Source: SLRI01 sp964460465 (GTDB lineage Bacteria; Pseudomonadota; Alphaproteobacteria; Geminicoccales; Geminicoccaceae). From it: a DNA stretch of 17,194 nt. Shown in pieces: positions 7,563-15,217 of this stretch. The translations under genes were made by a program, and so were the position numbers. Location: NCBI GenBank assembly GCA_964460465.1, contig CAYWSB010000109.1, forward strand, positions 1 to 17,194. The letters are read 5' to 3'. Position 1 is the stretch's first letter; every line of letters begins with the position of its first letter. A model generated the notes under the pieces. The model was given only the letters and a program-made list of their open reading frames with translations. It had not been told where the DNA came from and made no database searches.

Positions 7563-7585
7563 GGCAGGCGCCCTGGAGGAACGCG

Positions 7586-8029
7586 GTGTCCGGACCCCTC
7601 ATCGTGCGACTGCGGCATCTGGCGCTGGCCGTGGTGGCGCTCGCCACGCTCGCGGCCTGCAACATGCCCGGCCCGCCGGTTGCCGGGGTGCCCGGCCTGC
7701 AGTGGGAGATCCAGCGCTTCTACCTCGACCGGGCGACCGAGGCGGGCGGGATGTGCACCGCACCCCGGATTCTCTCGGTCACCCGGGCCACGGTGCTCGA
7801 GGAGACCGACACCGAGGTGGTCATGCGGGTCCGCTACTACTGGCGCGACGAGGGCATGCGGCCCGACTTCGACCGGCTGCCGCTGGTCAGCGCGATCAGC
7901 TGCGAAGGCTTCGGCGAGCGCGACTTCACCTTCGCCCGGCTGGCCGAGGGCGCGCTGCAGGCCACGGCGATGACGGGCGAGCTGCGCAACGTCCGGCAGA
8001 ACTTCGGCACCCGCGAGGGCGGGTCCTGA
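7586..8029 (+). CDS. Putative lipoprotein of unknown function
   Basis: A 147-residue protein with a lipoprotein signal: basic start, hydrophobic stretch LALAVVALATLAAC, and a LAAC lipobox with Cys25 as the lipidation site. The residue after Cys is Asn, not Asp, so outer-membrane sorting is possible. The mature part has only two other Cys residues (57 and 106), which could form a disulfide, and many charged and aromatic residues (VRYYWRDEG). I do not recognise the family. The GTG start has GGAGG 6 bases upstream (7575-7579). It lies 23 bases after the kinase stop and is probably the third gene of that unit, perhaps working with the sensor in the envelope. Confidence 0.78.
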   Translation: MSGPLIVRLRHLALAVVALATLAACNMPGPPVAGVPGLQWEIQRFYLDRATEAGGMCTAPRILSVTRATVLEETDTEVVMRVRYYWRDEGMRPDFDRLPLVSAISCEGFGERDFTFARLAEGALQATAMTGELRNVRQNFGTREGGS

Positions 8030-8033
8030 GCGT

Positions 8034-8052
8034 CCCCGTCGACCGCACGGGG
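8034..8052. terminator. Hairpin between convergent lipoprotein and HlyD genes
   Basis: CCCCGT and ACGGGG form a perfect 6-bp stem with a 7-base loop in the 24-base gap between the two facing stop codons. It is well placed to end both transcripts. No T-run follows on either strand, so efficiency is uncertain. Confidence 0.42.
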
Positions 8053-8053
8053 C

Positions 8054-9424
8054 TCAGCCGTCCTTGAACGCGCGCTCCTTCACCGTCGTCAGCGTATCGG
8101 TCAGGTAGGAGAGGATCGAGCGCTCGCCGACCCTGAGCTCGACGTCGACCACCATGCCGGGCAGCACCGGCAGCGTGCCGTCCGCCCCCATGTGGTCGCG
8201 CACCGTCAGCACCTCGACGGCGAAGCTCGGCAGCTCGCCCGGCAGCTCGCTCGCCACCGCGTCGGCGCTGATCCGGGCGACGGTGCCCTCGATCGCCCCG
8301 AAGCGGGCGAAGTCGTAGGCCCGCACCTTGACCGTGGCGGCCATGCCGGGCTCGACCCGGCCGATGTCGGCATTGGCGACCAGCGCCTTGATGACCAGCC
8401 CCTCGCCCATCGGCACCAGCTTCATGATGGTCTCGTTGGCCGCCAGCGACTGGCCGGCCGCCGCCGGCTTGAGCTCCTGGACGATGCCGGCGACCGGGGC
8501 GACGAGCACGAGCTCGTCCAGCACCGCGGTCTGGGCGCCGAGCTGCTCGAGCAGCTGGTCGCGATCCGCCATGGCGGTGCTGAGATCCTCGAGCAGGCCG
8601 CGGCGCCAATCCATGTCGAAGCTCCTCTGGCGGCTCTCGCTCTCGGCGAGCCCGGCCCGGGCGGCGACGACGGCGGCCCGCGCCTTGCCCAGCTCGCCGC
8701 GGAGGTCCGCGAGCTGGCGCTCCATCTCGATCAGCTTCAGGCGCGGGTAGAGGCCGCGCTCGGCGAGCTCGCGCACGGTCGTGGCCTGCTCGGCCAGCAG
8801 CGCCGAGCTGGCGTCCAGCCGGGCCACCTCGGCCTCGGCGGTCATCAGTGCCGCCCGATGGCCCTCGACATTGCGGCGCAGCGTCTCGCGCTGGCCCTCG
8901 CGCGCCTCGCGCCGGGCGAGCAGGCGGGCCTCGGCCTGCTCGACGAGGTCGAGCCGGTAGCTGGCGAGCTCGTCCGGCGCGATGAGCGGGCTGCCCTCGA
9001 TCTCGGCGCGCAGCACCGCCACCTCGGCCAGCCGGCTCTGCCAGCGGCCGCGCAGCTCGGCCTGCTGCTTGGCGTCGATCTCCGGCGCGAAGGTCAAGAG
9101 CACCTCGCCGGCCGCGACCCGCTGTCCCTCGGTCACCTCCAGCGTGGCGAGTCGGCCGCCGCGCGGGTGGTTGATCAGCTTGACCCGGTCGGCCGGCTCG
9201 ACCTGGCCCTGCGCCTGGACCACCTCGTCGATCCGCGCCCAGGCGGTCCAGGCGATGCCAGCGGTGAGCATGAGCGCGACGCTGCCGATCAGCAGCCCGG
9301 CCACCGGGGAGCGGCGCCGCTCGAGCAGGGCGCGGATGTCGGCCGGGAGCAGGTCGTCGACGGGCTCGGCGAGCGAGCGCCGCGCCAGGGTCCGGCGGGT
9401 GGCGAGGTCGGTCTTCGTCGTCAT
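8054..9424 (-). CDS. Type I secretion periplasmic adaptor (HlyD family)
   Basis: Membrane-fusion protein that should link the inner-membrane ABC transporter to an outer-membrane channel. The 456 residues show a short cytoplasmic N-terminus, one membrane helix at about 41-63, the first half of a lipoyl-like domain (about 75-112), a long alpha-helical hairpin rich in Ala, Glu, Arg and Leu (about 117-300), the second lipoyl half (LVLVAPVAGIVQELKP at 305-320) and a beta-barrel to the end. The closing segment LPGMVVDVELRVGERSILSYL is typical of adaptors for PrtD/HlyB-type exporters. The ATG overlaps the ABC transporter stop as ATGA. No TolC-like channel gene or obvious secreted substrate is present in the window. 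Confidence 0.95.
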   Translation of the reverse strand: MTTKTDLATRRTLARRSLAEPVDDLLPADIRALLERRRSPVAGLLIGSVALMLTAGIAWTAWARIDEVVQAQGQVEPADRVKLINHPRGGRLATLEVTEGQRVAAGEVLLTFAPEIDAKQQAELRGRWQSRLAEVAVLRAEIEGSPLIAPDELASYRLDLVEQAEARLLARREAREGQRETLRRNVEGHRAALMTAEAEVARLDASSALLAEQATTVRELAERGLYPRLKLIEMERQLADLRGELGKARAAVVAARAGLAESESRQRSFDMDWRRGLLEDLSTAMADRDQLLEQLGAQTAVLDELVLVAPVAGIVQELKPAAAGQSLAANETIMKLVPMGEGLVIKALVANADIGRVEPGMAATVKVRAYDFARFGAIEGTVARISADAVASELPGELPSFAVEVLTVRDHMGADGTLPVLPGMVVDVELRVGERSILSYLTDTLTTVKERAFKDG

Positions 9425-11568
9425 GCCATGGCCTCGCTTTCGGCGATCGGCTGGCGCGCCCGTCGCACCACCTCGCGCGGCTGGCCGGCGAGCACGAGCC
9501 GGCCGTTCTCCAGGAGGATCGCCCGGTCGCACATCTCGATCACCGAGATGCGGTGGGTGATCATGACGATGGTCCGCCCGCTGCCGGCCCGGCGGAGATT
9601 GCGCAGGAGATAGGCCTCGCTGGCGAGGTCGAGGGCGCTGGTCGCCTCGTCGAGCACCAGGAGGCGGGGGTTGCGGACCAGGGCGCGGGCGATGCAGAGG
9701 AGCTGGCGCTGGCCGAGCGAGAGGCCGTGGCCGCGCTCGGTGAGCTCGGTGTCGTAGCCCTCCGGCAGGCGCTGGATGGTGTCGTGGATGCCGACGAACT
9801 TGGCCGCGGCCACGATCCGCTGCATCGAGCGGTCGACGGCGGCGATACCGATATTCTCGGCGATCGAGCCCGCGAAGAGCTGGATCTCCTGCGGGACCAC
9901 GCCGAGCTGGCCGCGATACTCGGCGGGATCGAGCCGGGCGATGTCGACCTCGTCGACCAGCACCCGGCCGGCATCGGGCTTCTCGAGGCCGACGAGCAGC
10001 TTGGCCAGCGTGCTCTTGCCGGAGCCCGGCGGGCCGACGACGGCCAGCATGCTGCCCGGCTCGATCACGAGGTCGAGCCCGTCGAGCGCCGGCGGCTTGG
10101 CCGGATCGTAGGTGAAGCGCACGCCCTCGAAGCGGAAGCGGCCGCGCAGCGGGTTGGGCAGCGGCACCGGTGCGCCGACCAGCTCCGGGCGCTCGCCCAT
10201 GAGATCACCGAGCCGGGCCAGCGCGTCGCGGGCCTGCTGCAGCTGGTGCCACGCGAAAAAGATTTGCCGCATCGGGGCGAGCGCCCGGGCGGAGAGGATG
10301 GTGCAGGCGATGAGGGCGCCGATCGAGAGCTCGCCGGCGACGATCATCCGGGCGCCGAGATAGATCACGACGAGGCTGACCACGTGCTGGAAGACCTGGC
10401 CCGTGGCGGCGACGCTGTTGGCCAGCCGGCTGGCGCGGAAGCCGGTCCAGGCGCTCTCCACCTGGCGGTCCTCGAAGCGGCGCTGCATCTCGGGCTCGAG
10501 TGCCAGGGCCTTGACGGTCAGCGCCTGGGTCACCGTCTCGGCGAGACCGGCGGCCTTCTTCGCCGTGGCGCGGAAATTGGCGCGCTGGAGCCTGCCCTGG
10601 CGCAGCTGGGCCAGGGCCGAGAGGCCGATGAACAGCGGCAGGGCCGCCAGCGTCACCCAGCCGAGCAGCGGGCTGAAGAGGAAGATGGCAGCGATGAACA
10701 GGCCGACGAAGGCGAAGTCGACCAGGAGCAGCGGCAGATTGCCGGAGAGGAAGGCGCGCAGCTGGTCGAGCTGGCGGAGCCGCTCCATCAGCTGGCCGGA
10801 CGGCATCGATTCGAACACGCGATAGGGCAGCCGGAGGAGATGGTGGACCACCTCGCTGGAGAGGGCGAGGTCGAGCTTGGCCCCGGTGTGGCTGACCACG
10901 TAGCCGCGCAGCGAGCGGAGCAGCAGCTCGAAGCCGAACAGCGTGACCATGCCGACGGCCAGCACGTCGAGCGTGCCGAGCGAGCCCTGGCCGATGACCT
11001 TGTTGTAGACGGTCATCATGAACAGCGGCATCGCCAGGGCCAGAAGGTTGATGCAGACCGAGGCCACGCCGACCTCCAGGAAGACCGGCCGCAGCCGCTG
11101 CCAGATCGCCTGGCGCCAGAGGCTGCGCCCGTCGGCAGCGCGTGGCCGGCGCGGGCGGAGCTGCAGGATCTGGTCGCCGAGTGCTGCCGCGGCCTTGACC
11201 GTGGTCGCGCTGGCCCGTCCGTCGGCGAGCGGATCGACCAGCATCAGGCGGCCGTTGACCATGGCGCGGGCGAGCCGGGCCCGCCCGCCCGCGGCCTTGA
11301 GCAGGAGGAAGGGCGGCTGGATCCGCTTCAGCCGCCGGGCGGTCGCCGGGACGAGCTGGGCCTCGAAGCCGAGCCGCTCGGCGAGGCGCAGGACGGTGTC
11401 GAGGTCGCCGCTCTTGCCGCCCTGCAGGACCGCCCGCGCCTCGCTTTCGCCGAGCGGCCGCTCGAGCTGGGCGCAAAGCCTGGCGAAGCAGTCGAGGAGG
11501 GCCGTTCCCTGGGCCGTCGTCGAAGGTCCGGTGGCCGGCTTCTCGGGTGCGGCGGTGAATCGCGGCAA
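9421..11568 (-). CDS. Type I secretion ABC transporter with inactive peptidase-like N-domain
   Basis: Inner-membrane exporter of 715 residues with fused domains. The N-terminal part (about 20-135) resembles the C39-peptidase-like domain of HlyB-type exporters. Cys27 and Cys32 are not in a CGxAxL active-site setting, so it probably binds substrate and does not cut a leader. The membrane domain covers about 160-435 with six helices. The ATPase has Walker A GPPGSGKST (512-520), Q-loop VPQEIQLF, signature LSLGQ (616-620, replacing LSGGQ), Walker B LLVLDE (636-641) and His672. Such exporters usually move RTX-like proteins with uncleaved C-terminal signals. The TTG start has GAGG 8 bases upstream. 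The HlyD-family adaptor follows, overlapping by 4 bases. Confidence 0.96.
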   Translation of the reverse strand: MPRFTAAPEKPATGPSTTAQGTALLDCFARLCAQLERPLGESEARAVLQGGKSGDLDTVLRLAERLGFEAQLVPATARRLKRIQPPFLLLKAAGGRARLARAMVNGRLMLVDPLADGRASATTVKAAAALGDQILQLRPRRPRAADGRSLWRQAIWQRLRPVFLEVGVASVCINLLALAMPLFMMTVYNKVIGQGSLGTLDVLAVGMVTLFGFELLLRSLRGYVVSHTGAKLDLALSSEVVHHLLRLPYRVFESMPSGQLMERLRQLDQLRAFLSGNLPLLLVDFAFVGLFIAAIFLFSPLLGWVTLAALPLFIGLSALAQLRQGRLQRANFRATAKKAAGLAETVTQALTVKALALEPEMQRRFEDRQVESAWTGFRASRLANSVAATGQVFQHVVSLVVIYLGARMIVAGELSIGALIACTILSARALAPMRQIFFAWHQLQQARDALARLGDLMGERPELVGAPVPLPNPLRGRFRFEGVRFTYDPAKPPALDGLDLVIEPGSMLAVVGPPGSGKSTLAKLLVGLEKPDAGRVLVDEVDIARLDPAEYRGQLGVVPQEIQLFAGSIAENIGIAAVDRSMQRIVAAAKFVGIHDTIQRLPEGYDTELTERGHGLSLGQRQLLCIARALVRNPRLLVLDEATSALDLASEAYLLRNLRRAGSGRTIVMITHRISVIEMCDRAILLENGRLVLAGQPREVVRRARQPIAESEAMA

Positions 11569-11602
11569 GGGCTCGACCTCAGCTCGATAGTGATCGCCGA
11601 TG

Positions 11603-11621
11603 ACTAGCGTATATTGCTAGT
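11603..11621. promoter_or_regulatory. Palindromic operator candidate over the -10 element
   Basis: ACTAGC and GCTAGT form perfect 6-base arms around a 7-base AT-rich centre. The palindrome covers the -10 of the candidate secretion-operon promoter. The size suits a dimeric repressor. It matches no regulator box that I can name with confidence. Confidence 0.42.
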
Positions 11622-11636
11622 CCGGACCACAATCAA
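11608..11636 (-). promoter_or_regulatory. Candidate promoter of the secretion operon
   Basis: On the minus strand TTGATT (11631-11636) and TATACG (11608-11613) are separated by 17 bases. Each matches four of six consensus positions. The expected start is near 11601, about 33 bases before the TTG start codon. The stretch is clearly AT-richer than the surrounding DNA. Confidence 0.5.
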
Positions 11637-11685
11637 CAACCTTTGGTTGAATTCCCTCGCCAATGGCCCGGCAGCCGCGCCGGTT

Positions 11686-12918
11686 TCAGTCGAGCGCGTA
11701 GGCCAGGCACTTGAGGTAGGCGGTCTCCGGCAGCGCCGGGTGGACGGGGTGGTCGGGCGCCGCCCCCGCCTGGTAGATCTGCCGCGCCCCCCGGCCGGCG
11801 GCCCGGATCCCCGCGGTGACCTCGGCCGCGAACGCCTCGGCCGAGACGTTGTGCGAGCAGCAGGCCATGACGAAGAAGCCGGACTCGGCGACCAGCCCGG
11901 CCGCCTCCCGGGCGAGCTTGCGGTAGCCGCGCAGACCCACCGCCAGATCCTTCCTCGCCCGGACGAAGGCCGGCGGGTCGGCGATCACCAGGTCGAAGCG
12001 GGCCTTCTCGCCGGCGAGGCCCTCGATGGCGGCGAAGGCCTCGGCGGTGCGGGTCGCGAAGCGTCCCGCCACGCCCTGCCGCCCGGCGCTCGCCTGCGCC
12101 AGCGCCAGGGCCGCAGCGGAGCGGTCGACCGCCAGGGCCGAGGCGGCACCGTGCGCGAGGCAGGTCAGGGCGAAGCCGCCGGCATAGGCGTAGAGGTCGA
12201 GCACCCTGGCCCCCTTGGCGAGGCGGGCGGCGAAGGCGCGGTTCATCGCCTGGTCGTAGTACCAGCCGGTCTTCTGGGCGGCGGCGGGTGCCGTGACGAA
12301 GGCGAGGCCGTTCTCCTCGACAAGGATCTCGTCGGGCACCGTGCCGAGGACGACGCGGGTCTCCTCGGGCAGGCCTTCGAGGTTGCGCCCGGGCGAATCG
12401 TTGCGGGCGAGAATGGCACCGGCACCGACGACGCCCTGCAGCGCCCGGGCGATCGCGGCCTCGAGCGCCGCCATGCCGGCGGTGTTGAGCTGGAGCACCA
12501 AAAGGTCGCCGTAGCGGTCGACGACGAGGCCGGGCAGGCCGTCGCCCTCGGCGTGGACGAGGCGATAGAACGGCCGGTCGTAGAGCTTCTCCCGGAGCGC
12601 CACGGCGCGGGCGATGCGGCGCTCCAGGAACGCCTGGTCGATCACCGCGTCCTTGTTGCGGCTGAGCAGCCGGGCGGCGATCAGCGAGTGCGGGTTGAAG
12701 TGGGCCACCCCGACGATCTTGCCGGTCGGCGCCATCAGCCGGACGATGCTCCCGGCGGGCAGTCGCCTCGCCGCCTCGTCGATCCGCAGCTCGTTGGAGT
12801 AGAGCCAGGGTGCCCCGGCCTTTTGCCGTCGGTCGTGGTCGCGCAGGATCTTGATCGTGGGGTAGCGGTCCGCCGGCTGGTCGGCGGCTGCCGGGTCGTG
12901 GGTCGCGAGCGTGGTCAT
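11686..12918 (-). CDS. rlmI: RlmI-like 23S rRNA (cytosine-5) methyltransferase
   Basis: Predicted SAM-dependent methyltransferase of the RlmI family, which makes 5-methylcytosine in 23S rRNA (C1962 in E. coli). The 410 residues have an N-terminal PUA-like RNA-binding domain with WLYSNEL (38-44). A middle segment with DGLPGLVVDRYGD (126-138) follows, then a Rossmann fold with VLDLYAYAGGFAL (239-251), DPPAF (314-318) and MACCSH (351-356). Cys353 or Cys354 is the likely catalytic nucleophile. It has its own start region divergent from ggt and no clear ribosome binding site. A 117-base gap separates it from the secretion operon downstream. Exact target base is inferred from the family only. Confidence 0.92.
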   Translation of the reverse strand: MTTLATHDPAAADQPADRYPTIKILRDHDRRQKAGAPWLYSNELRIDEAARRLPAGSIVRLMAPTGKIVGVAHFNPHSLIAARLLSRNKDAVIDQAFLERRIARAVALREKLYDRPFYRLVHAEGDGLPGLVVDRYGDLLVLQLNTAGMAALEAAIARALQGVVGAGAILARNDSPGRNLEGLPEETRVVLGTVPDEILVEENGLAFVTAPAAAQKTGWYYDQAMNRAFAARLAKGARVLDLYAYAGGFALTCLAHGAASALAVDRSAAALALAQASAGRQGVAGRFATRTAEAFAAIEGLAGEKARFDLVIADPPAFVRARKDLAVGLRGYRKLAREAAGLVAESGFFVMACCSHNVSAEAFAAEVTAGIRAAGRGARQIYQAGAAPDHPVHPALPETAYLKCLAYALD

Positions 12919-12980
12919 GGGGATCGTCCAAGGATGCAGGCGTCTTGATGCCCGACCCGGGCCCGGCCGGCAAGCGGTGC

Positions 12981-13009
12981 TTGGCGGCGGCCGACCGCGG
13001 CCCTAGACT
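12981..13009 (+). promoter_or_regulatory. Candidate promoter of ggt
   Basis: TTGGCG (12981-12986), a 17-base spacer and TAGACT (13004-13009). The expected start is near 13016, 23 bases before the ATG. The -10 is of a form often seen in GC-rich alphaproteobacteria. No other -35/-10 pair was noticed in this divergent gap. Confidence 0.45.
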
Positions 13010-13038
13010 CGCCGGCAACGGCAGAGGAGGAGGCGTCG

Positions 13039-14796
13039 ATGCTGCACCGCGCGTTGATCCTGGCGACGACCGTGCTGACGCTGGCAGCACCCTGGGCCGC
13101 ACCGGCGCAGACGGACGCCCCGGCACAGCCCGAGGACACAACGGCAATCGGCCGCACGGCGACGCACGAAGCCGAGCAGTTCATGGTGGCCGCCGCTCAT
13201 CCCGAGGCCGTGGCGGCGGGCCATGCCGTGCTGGAGGCCGGCGGCAACGCGATCGACGCGATGGTCGCGGTGCAGCTCATGCTGAACCTGGTCGAGCCGC
13301 AATCCTCGGGCATCGGCGGCGGCAGCTTCCTGCTCTACTGGGATGCCGCCGAGCGTCGTCTGCATGCCGTCGACGGCCGCGAGACCGCACCGGCGACGAC
13401 CGGCCCCGACCTCTTCCTCGACCCTGCCACGGGCGAGCCCATGGGCTTCTGGGACGCGGTGACCGGCGGCCGGTCGGTCGGCGTGCCCGGCACGCTGCTG
13501 CTGCTCGAGACGATGCACGAGCGCTTCGGCAGCCGCCCCTGGGCGGAGCTCCTGGCCCCGACGATCGAGCTCGCCGAGACCGGCTTCACCGTGTCGCCCC
13601 GGCTGGCGGATGCGATCGCCGCGGCGCAGGAGCGCGGGCTCGACCGGTTCGCGCCGACCCGGGCCTATTTCTTCGACGACGCCGGCGCTCCCCTGGCGGC
13701 GGGGAGCCGGCTCGCCAACCCGGCCTTCGCCGCGACGCTGCGGGCGATCGCCGAGGACGGTGCGGCCGTGTTGCACGAGGGCCCACTCGGCGCCGCGATC
13801 GTGGCGGCGGTCGCGGCTGCGGAGGGCAATCCGGGGGCCATGACCATGGCCGATCTCGCCGGCTACCAGGTGGTCATGCGCGAGCCGGTCTGCGCGCCCT
13901 ATCGCGGCCATTCGGTCTGCGGCATGGGGCCGCCCTCCTCGGGCGGCATCGCCGTCGGGCAGATCCTGGGGCTGCTCGGGCATGTCGACATGGCCGGGCA
14001 CGGCCCCTCGCCCACCGGCGTCCACCTCTTCCTCGAGGCCTCCAAGCTGGCCTATGCCGACCGCGCGCTTTATGTCGCCGATGCGGGCTTCGTGGCCGTG
14101 CCGACGGCGGGGCTGCTCGATCCGACCTATCTCATGATCCGTGCGCAGGCGCTCGACCACGGTGCCGCCATGCCGCCGGCCCGGGCCGGCAACCCGCCCT
14201 GGCGCACCGGGCCCCTGATGGCGCCGCAGGTGCTGGAGACCTCGAACGGCACCAGCCACGTCTCGATCGTCGATGCCGACGGCAACGTCGTGGCGCTCAC
14301 CAGCTCGATCGAGACCGGCTTCGGCAGCCGGCTGATGGCCGGCGGATTCCTGCTCAACAACGAGCTCACCGACTTCTCGTTCCGGCCCGAGGTGAACGGG
14401 GTGCCGGTCGCCAACCGGGTGGAGCCCGGCAAGCGGCCGCGCAGCTCGATGGCGCCGACCATCGTCCTCGACGGGGAGGGCGAGCCGGTGCTGGTGCTGG
14501 GCTCGCCCGGCGGGGCGCGGATAATCAACTATGTGGCGAAAACCATCGTCGCCATGCTCGACTGGGGGATGCCGGCCGAGCGGGCGGTGGCGCTGGGGCA
14601 CTTCTCCAACCTCAACGGCGACACCGCCCTCGAGGCCGGGAGCGACGCGGCGCTGCTGGCCGGCGCCCTCGAGGCGCTGGGTCACACCGTCTCCCTGGTC
14701 GACCTGAACAGCGGCCTGCACGTCATCGAGCGCACCCCCGAGGGCTGGCGCGGCGCCGCCGATCCGCGGCGCGAGGGCAGCGTGATGGGCAATTAG
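13039..14796 (+). CDS. ggt: Gamma-glutamyltransferase, exported
   Basis: Periplasmic Ntn-hydrolase that cleaves or transfers the gamma-glutamyl group of glutathione and related peptides. The 585 residues begin with a signal peptide (hydrophobic ALILATTVLTLAAPWAAPAQ). Substrate-binding Arg114 lies in VDGRETAP. The precursor would self-cleave before Thr405 in NGTSHVSIVD to give large and small subunits. The small subunit shows LLNNELTDFS (438-447), KRPRSSMAPT and the oxyanion-region GSPGG. The segment between DFS and KRP is several residues shorter than in E. coli and lacks its YG-type lid loop, as I recall for Bacillus enzymes. The ATG has AGGAGG 5 bases upstream (13028-13033), a very strong site. 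It looks monocistronic. Confidence 0.95.
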   Translation: MLHRALILATTVLTLAAPWAAPAQTDAPAQPEDTTAIGRTATHEAEQFMVAAAHPEAVAAGHAVLEAGGNAIDAMVAVQLMLNLVEPQSSGIGGGSFLLYWDAAERRLHAVDGRETAPATTGPDLFLDPATGEPMGFWDAVTGGRSVGVPGTLLLLETMHERFGSRPWAELLAPTIELAETGFTVSPRLADAIAAAQERGLDRFAPTRAYFFDDAGAPLAAGSRLANPAFAATLRAIAEDGAAVLHEGPLGAAIVAAVAAAEGNPGAMTMADLAGYQVVMREPVCAPYRGHSVCGMGPPSSGGIAVGQILGLLGHVDMAGHGPSPTGVHLFLEASKLAYADRALYVADAGFVAVPTAGLLDPTYLMIRAQALDHGAAMPPARAGNPPWRTGPLMAPQVLETSNGTSHVSIVDADGNVVALTSSIETGFGSRLMAGGFLLNNELTDFSFRPEVNGVPVANRVEPGKRPRSSMAPTIVLDGEGEPVLVLGSPGGARIINYVAKTIVAMLDWGMPAERAVALGHFSNLNGDTALEAGSDAALLAGALEALGHTVSLVDLNSGLHVIERTPEGWRGAADPRREGSVMGN

Positions 14797-14977
14797 GCAG
14801 CTGCCCAAAATCTACCCAGGCGCGAGCGATGAAACGCCGCAGCGGCAACCGCCGGTCTTTCCAGCCGCCAACCGGATGTTAACTCTCATGGCGTATGATG
14901 CGCTGCAGCATGACGGTCGGCCGATGGGCGGACGGGCGTCGTGAGCTCCCCCGGGAGCGGGCAGGACGAGGATCGAG

Positions 14978-15217
14978 ATGGACCTGCAATCGCCTTCCGG
15001 CCGGTCACTGCGCAGCCTGGACGAGCTGGAGCACGAGCTGCGCACGCCGCTCGCCTCGATCCTCTCGATCAGCGAGATCCTCAGGGATCATCCGGAGCTC
15101 GGCGAGGACGAGCGACGCCGCTTTCTCGATGCGATGCACGAGGAGAGCGGCCGGCTGGCCGAGCTCGTCGAGTTCCTGCTGCGCACCGGCCGGCTCGACC
15201 GGGCCCTGCACGGCTAG
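14978..15217 (+). CDS. Stand-alone histidine-kinase phosphoacceptor (HisKA) domain protein
   Basis: A 79-residue protein that is almost only a HisKA/DHp helical hairpin. Helix 1 holds the full H-box HELRTPLASILSISEIL with His19. A DHPELGEDERRRF turn leads into helix 2 (MHEESGRLAELVEFLLRTGRL). There is no ATPase domain, no membrane helix and no sensor part, and the convergent neighbour leaves no room for one. The ATG has GAGGA 5 bases upstream (14968-14972), so it is probably translated. It could accept phosphate from another kinase, form a heterodimer with a full kinase to modulate it, or be a remnant of a larger kinase gene. The perfect H-box argues against long decay. Confidence 0.72.
   Translation: MDLQSPSGRSLRSLDELEHELRTPLASILSISEILRDHPELGEDERRRFLDAMHEESGRLAELVEFLLRTGRLDRALHG

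Noticed and set aside
9553..11607. A 684-codon open frame on the + strand opposite the ABC transporter
   Set aside because: It mirrors the codon pattern of the real gene on the other strand in very GC-rich DNA, has a low-complexity Gly/Ala/Glu/Asp/Arg composition and shows no domain motif.
11637..11651. CAACC-TTT-GGTTG inverted repeat after the methyltransferase gene
   Set aside because: A 5-bp stem without a T-run is too weak to call a terminator, though it could contribute to transcript ending.
14787..14806. GGGCA...TGCCC and GGCAGCTGCC repeats at the ggt stop as a terminator
   Set aside because: The stems are short and compete with each other, and no T-run follows on the + strand.
13003..14808. 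A 601-codon open frame on the minus strand opposite ggt
   Set aside because: The + strand frame has a signal peptide, catalytic Thr motif and strong ribosome binding site. The opposite frame is low-complexity and His/Arg/Gly-rich, typical of a GC shadow.
14838..14881. A 17-codon basic reading frame (ATG near 14829) in the gap after ggt
   Set aside because: There is no ribosome binding site and no conserved feature; too short to support.
14894..14899. TATGAT as a -10 element for the HisKA-domain gene
   Set aside because: No acceptable -35 hexamer lies 16-18 bases upstream, so a promoter cannot be supported.
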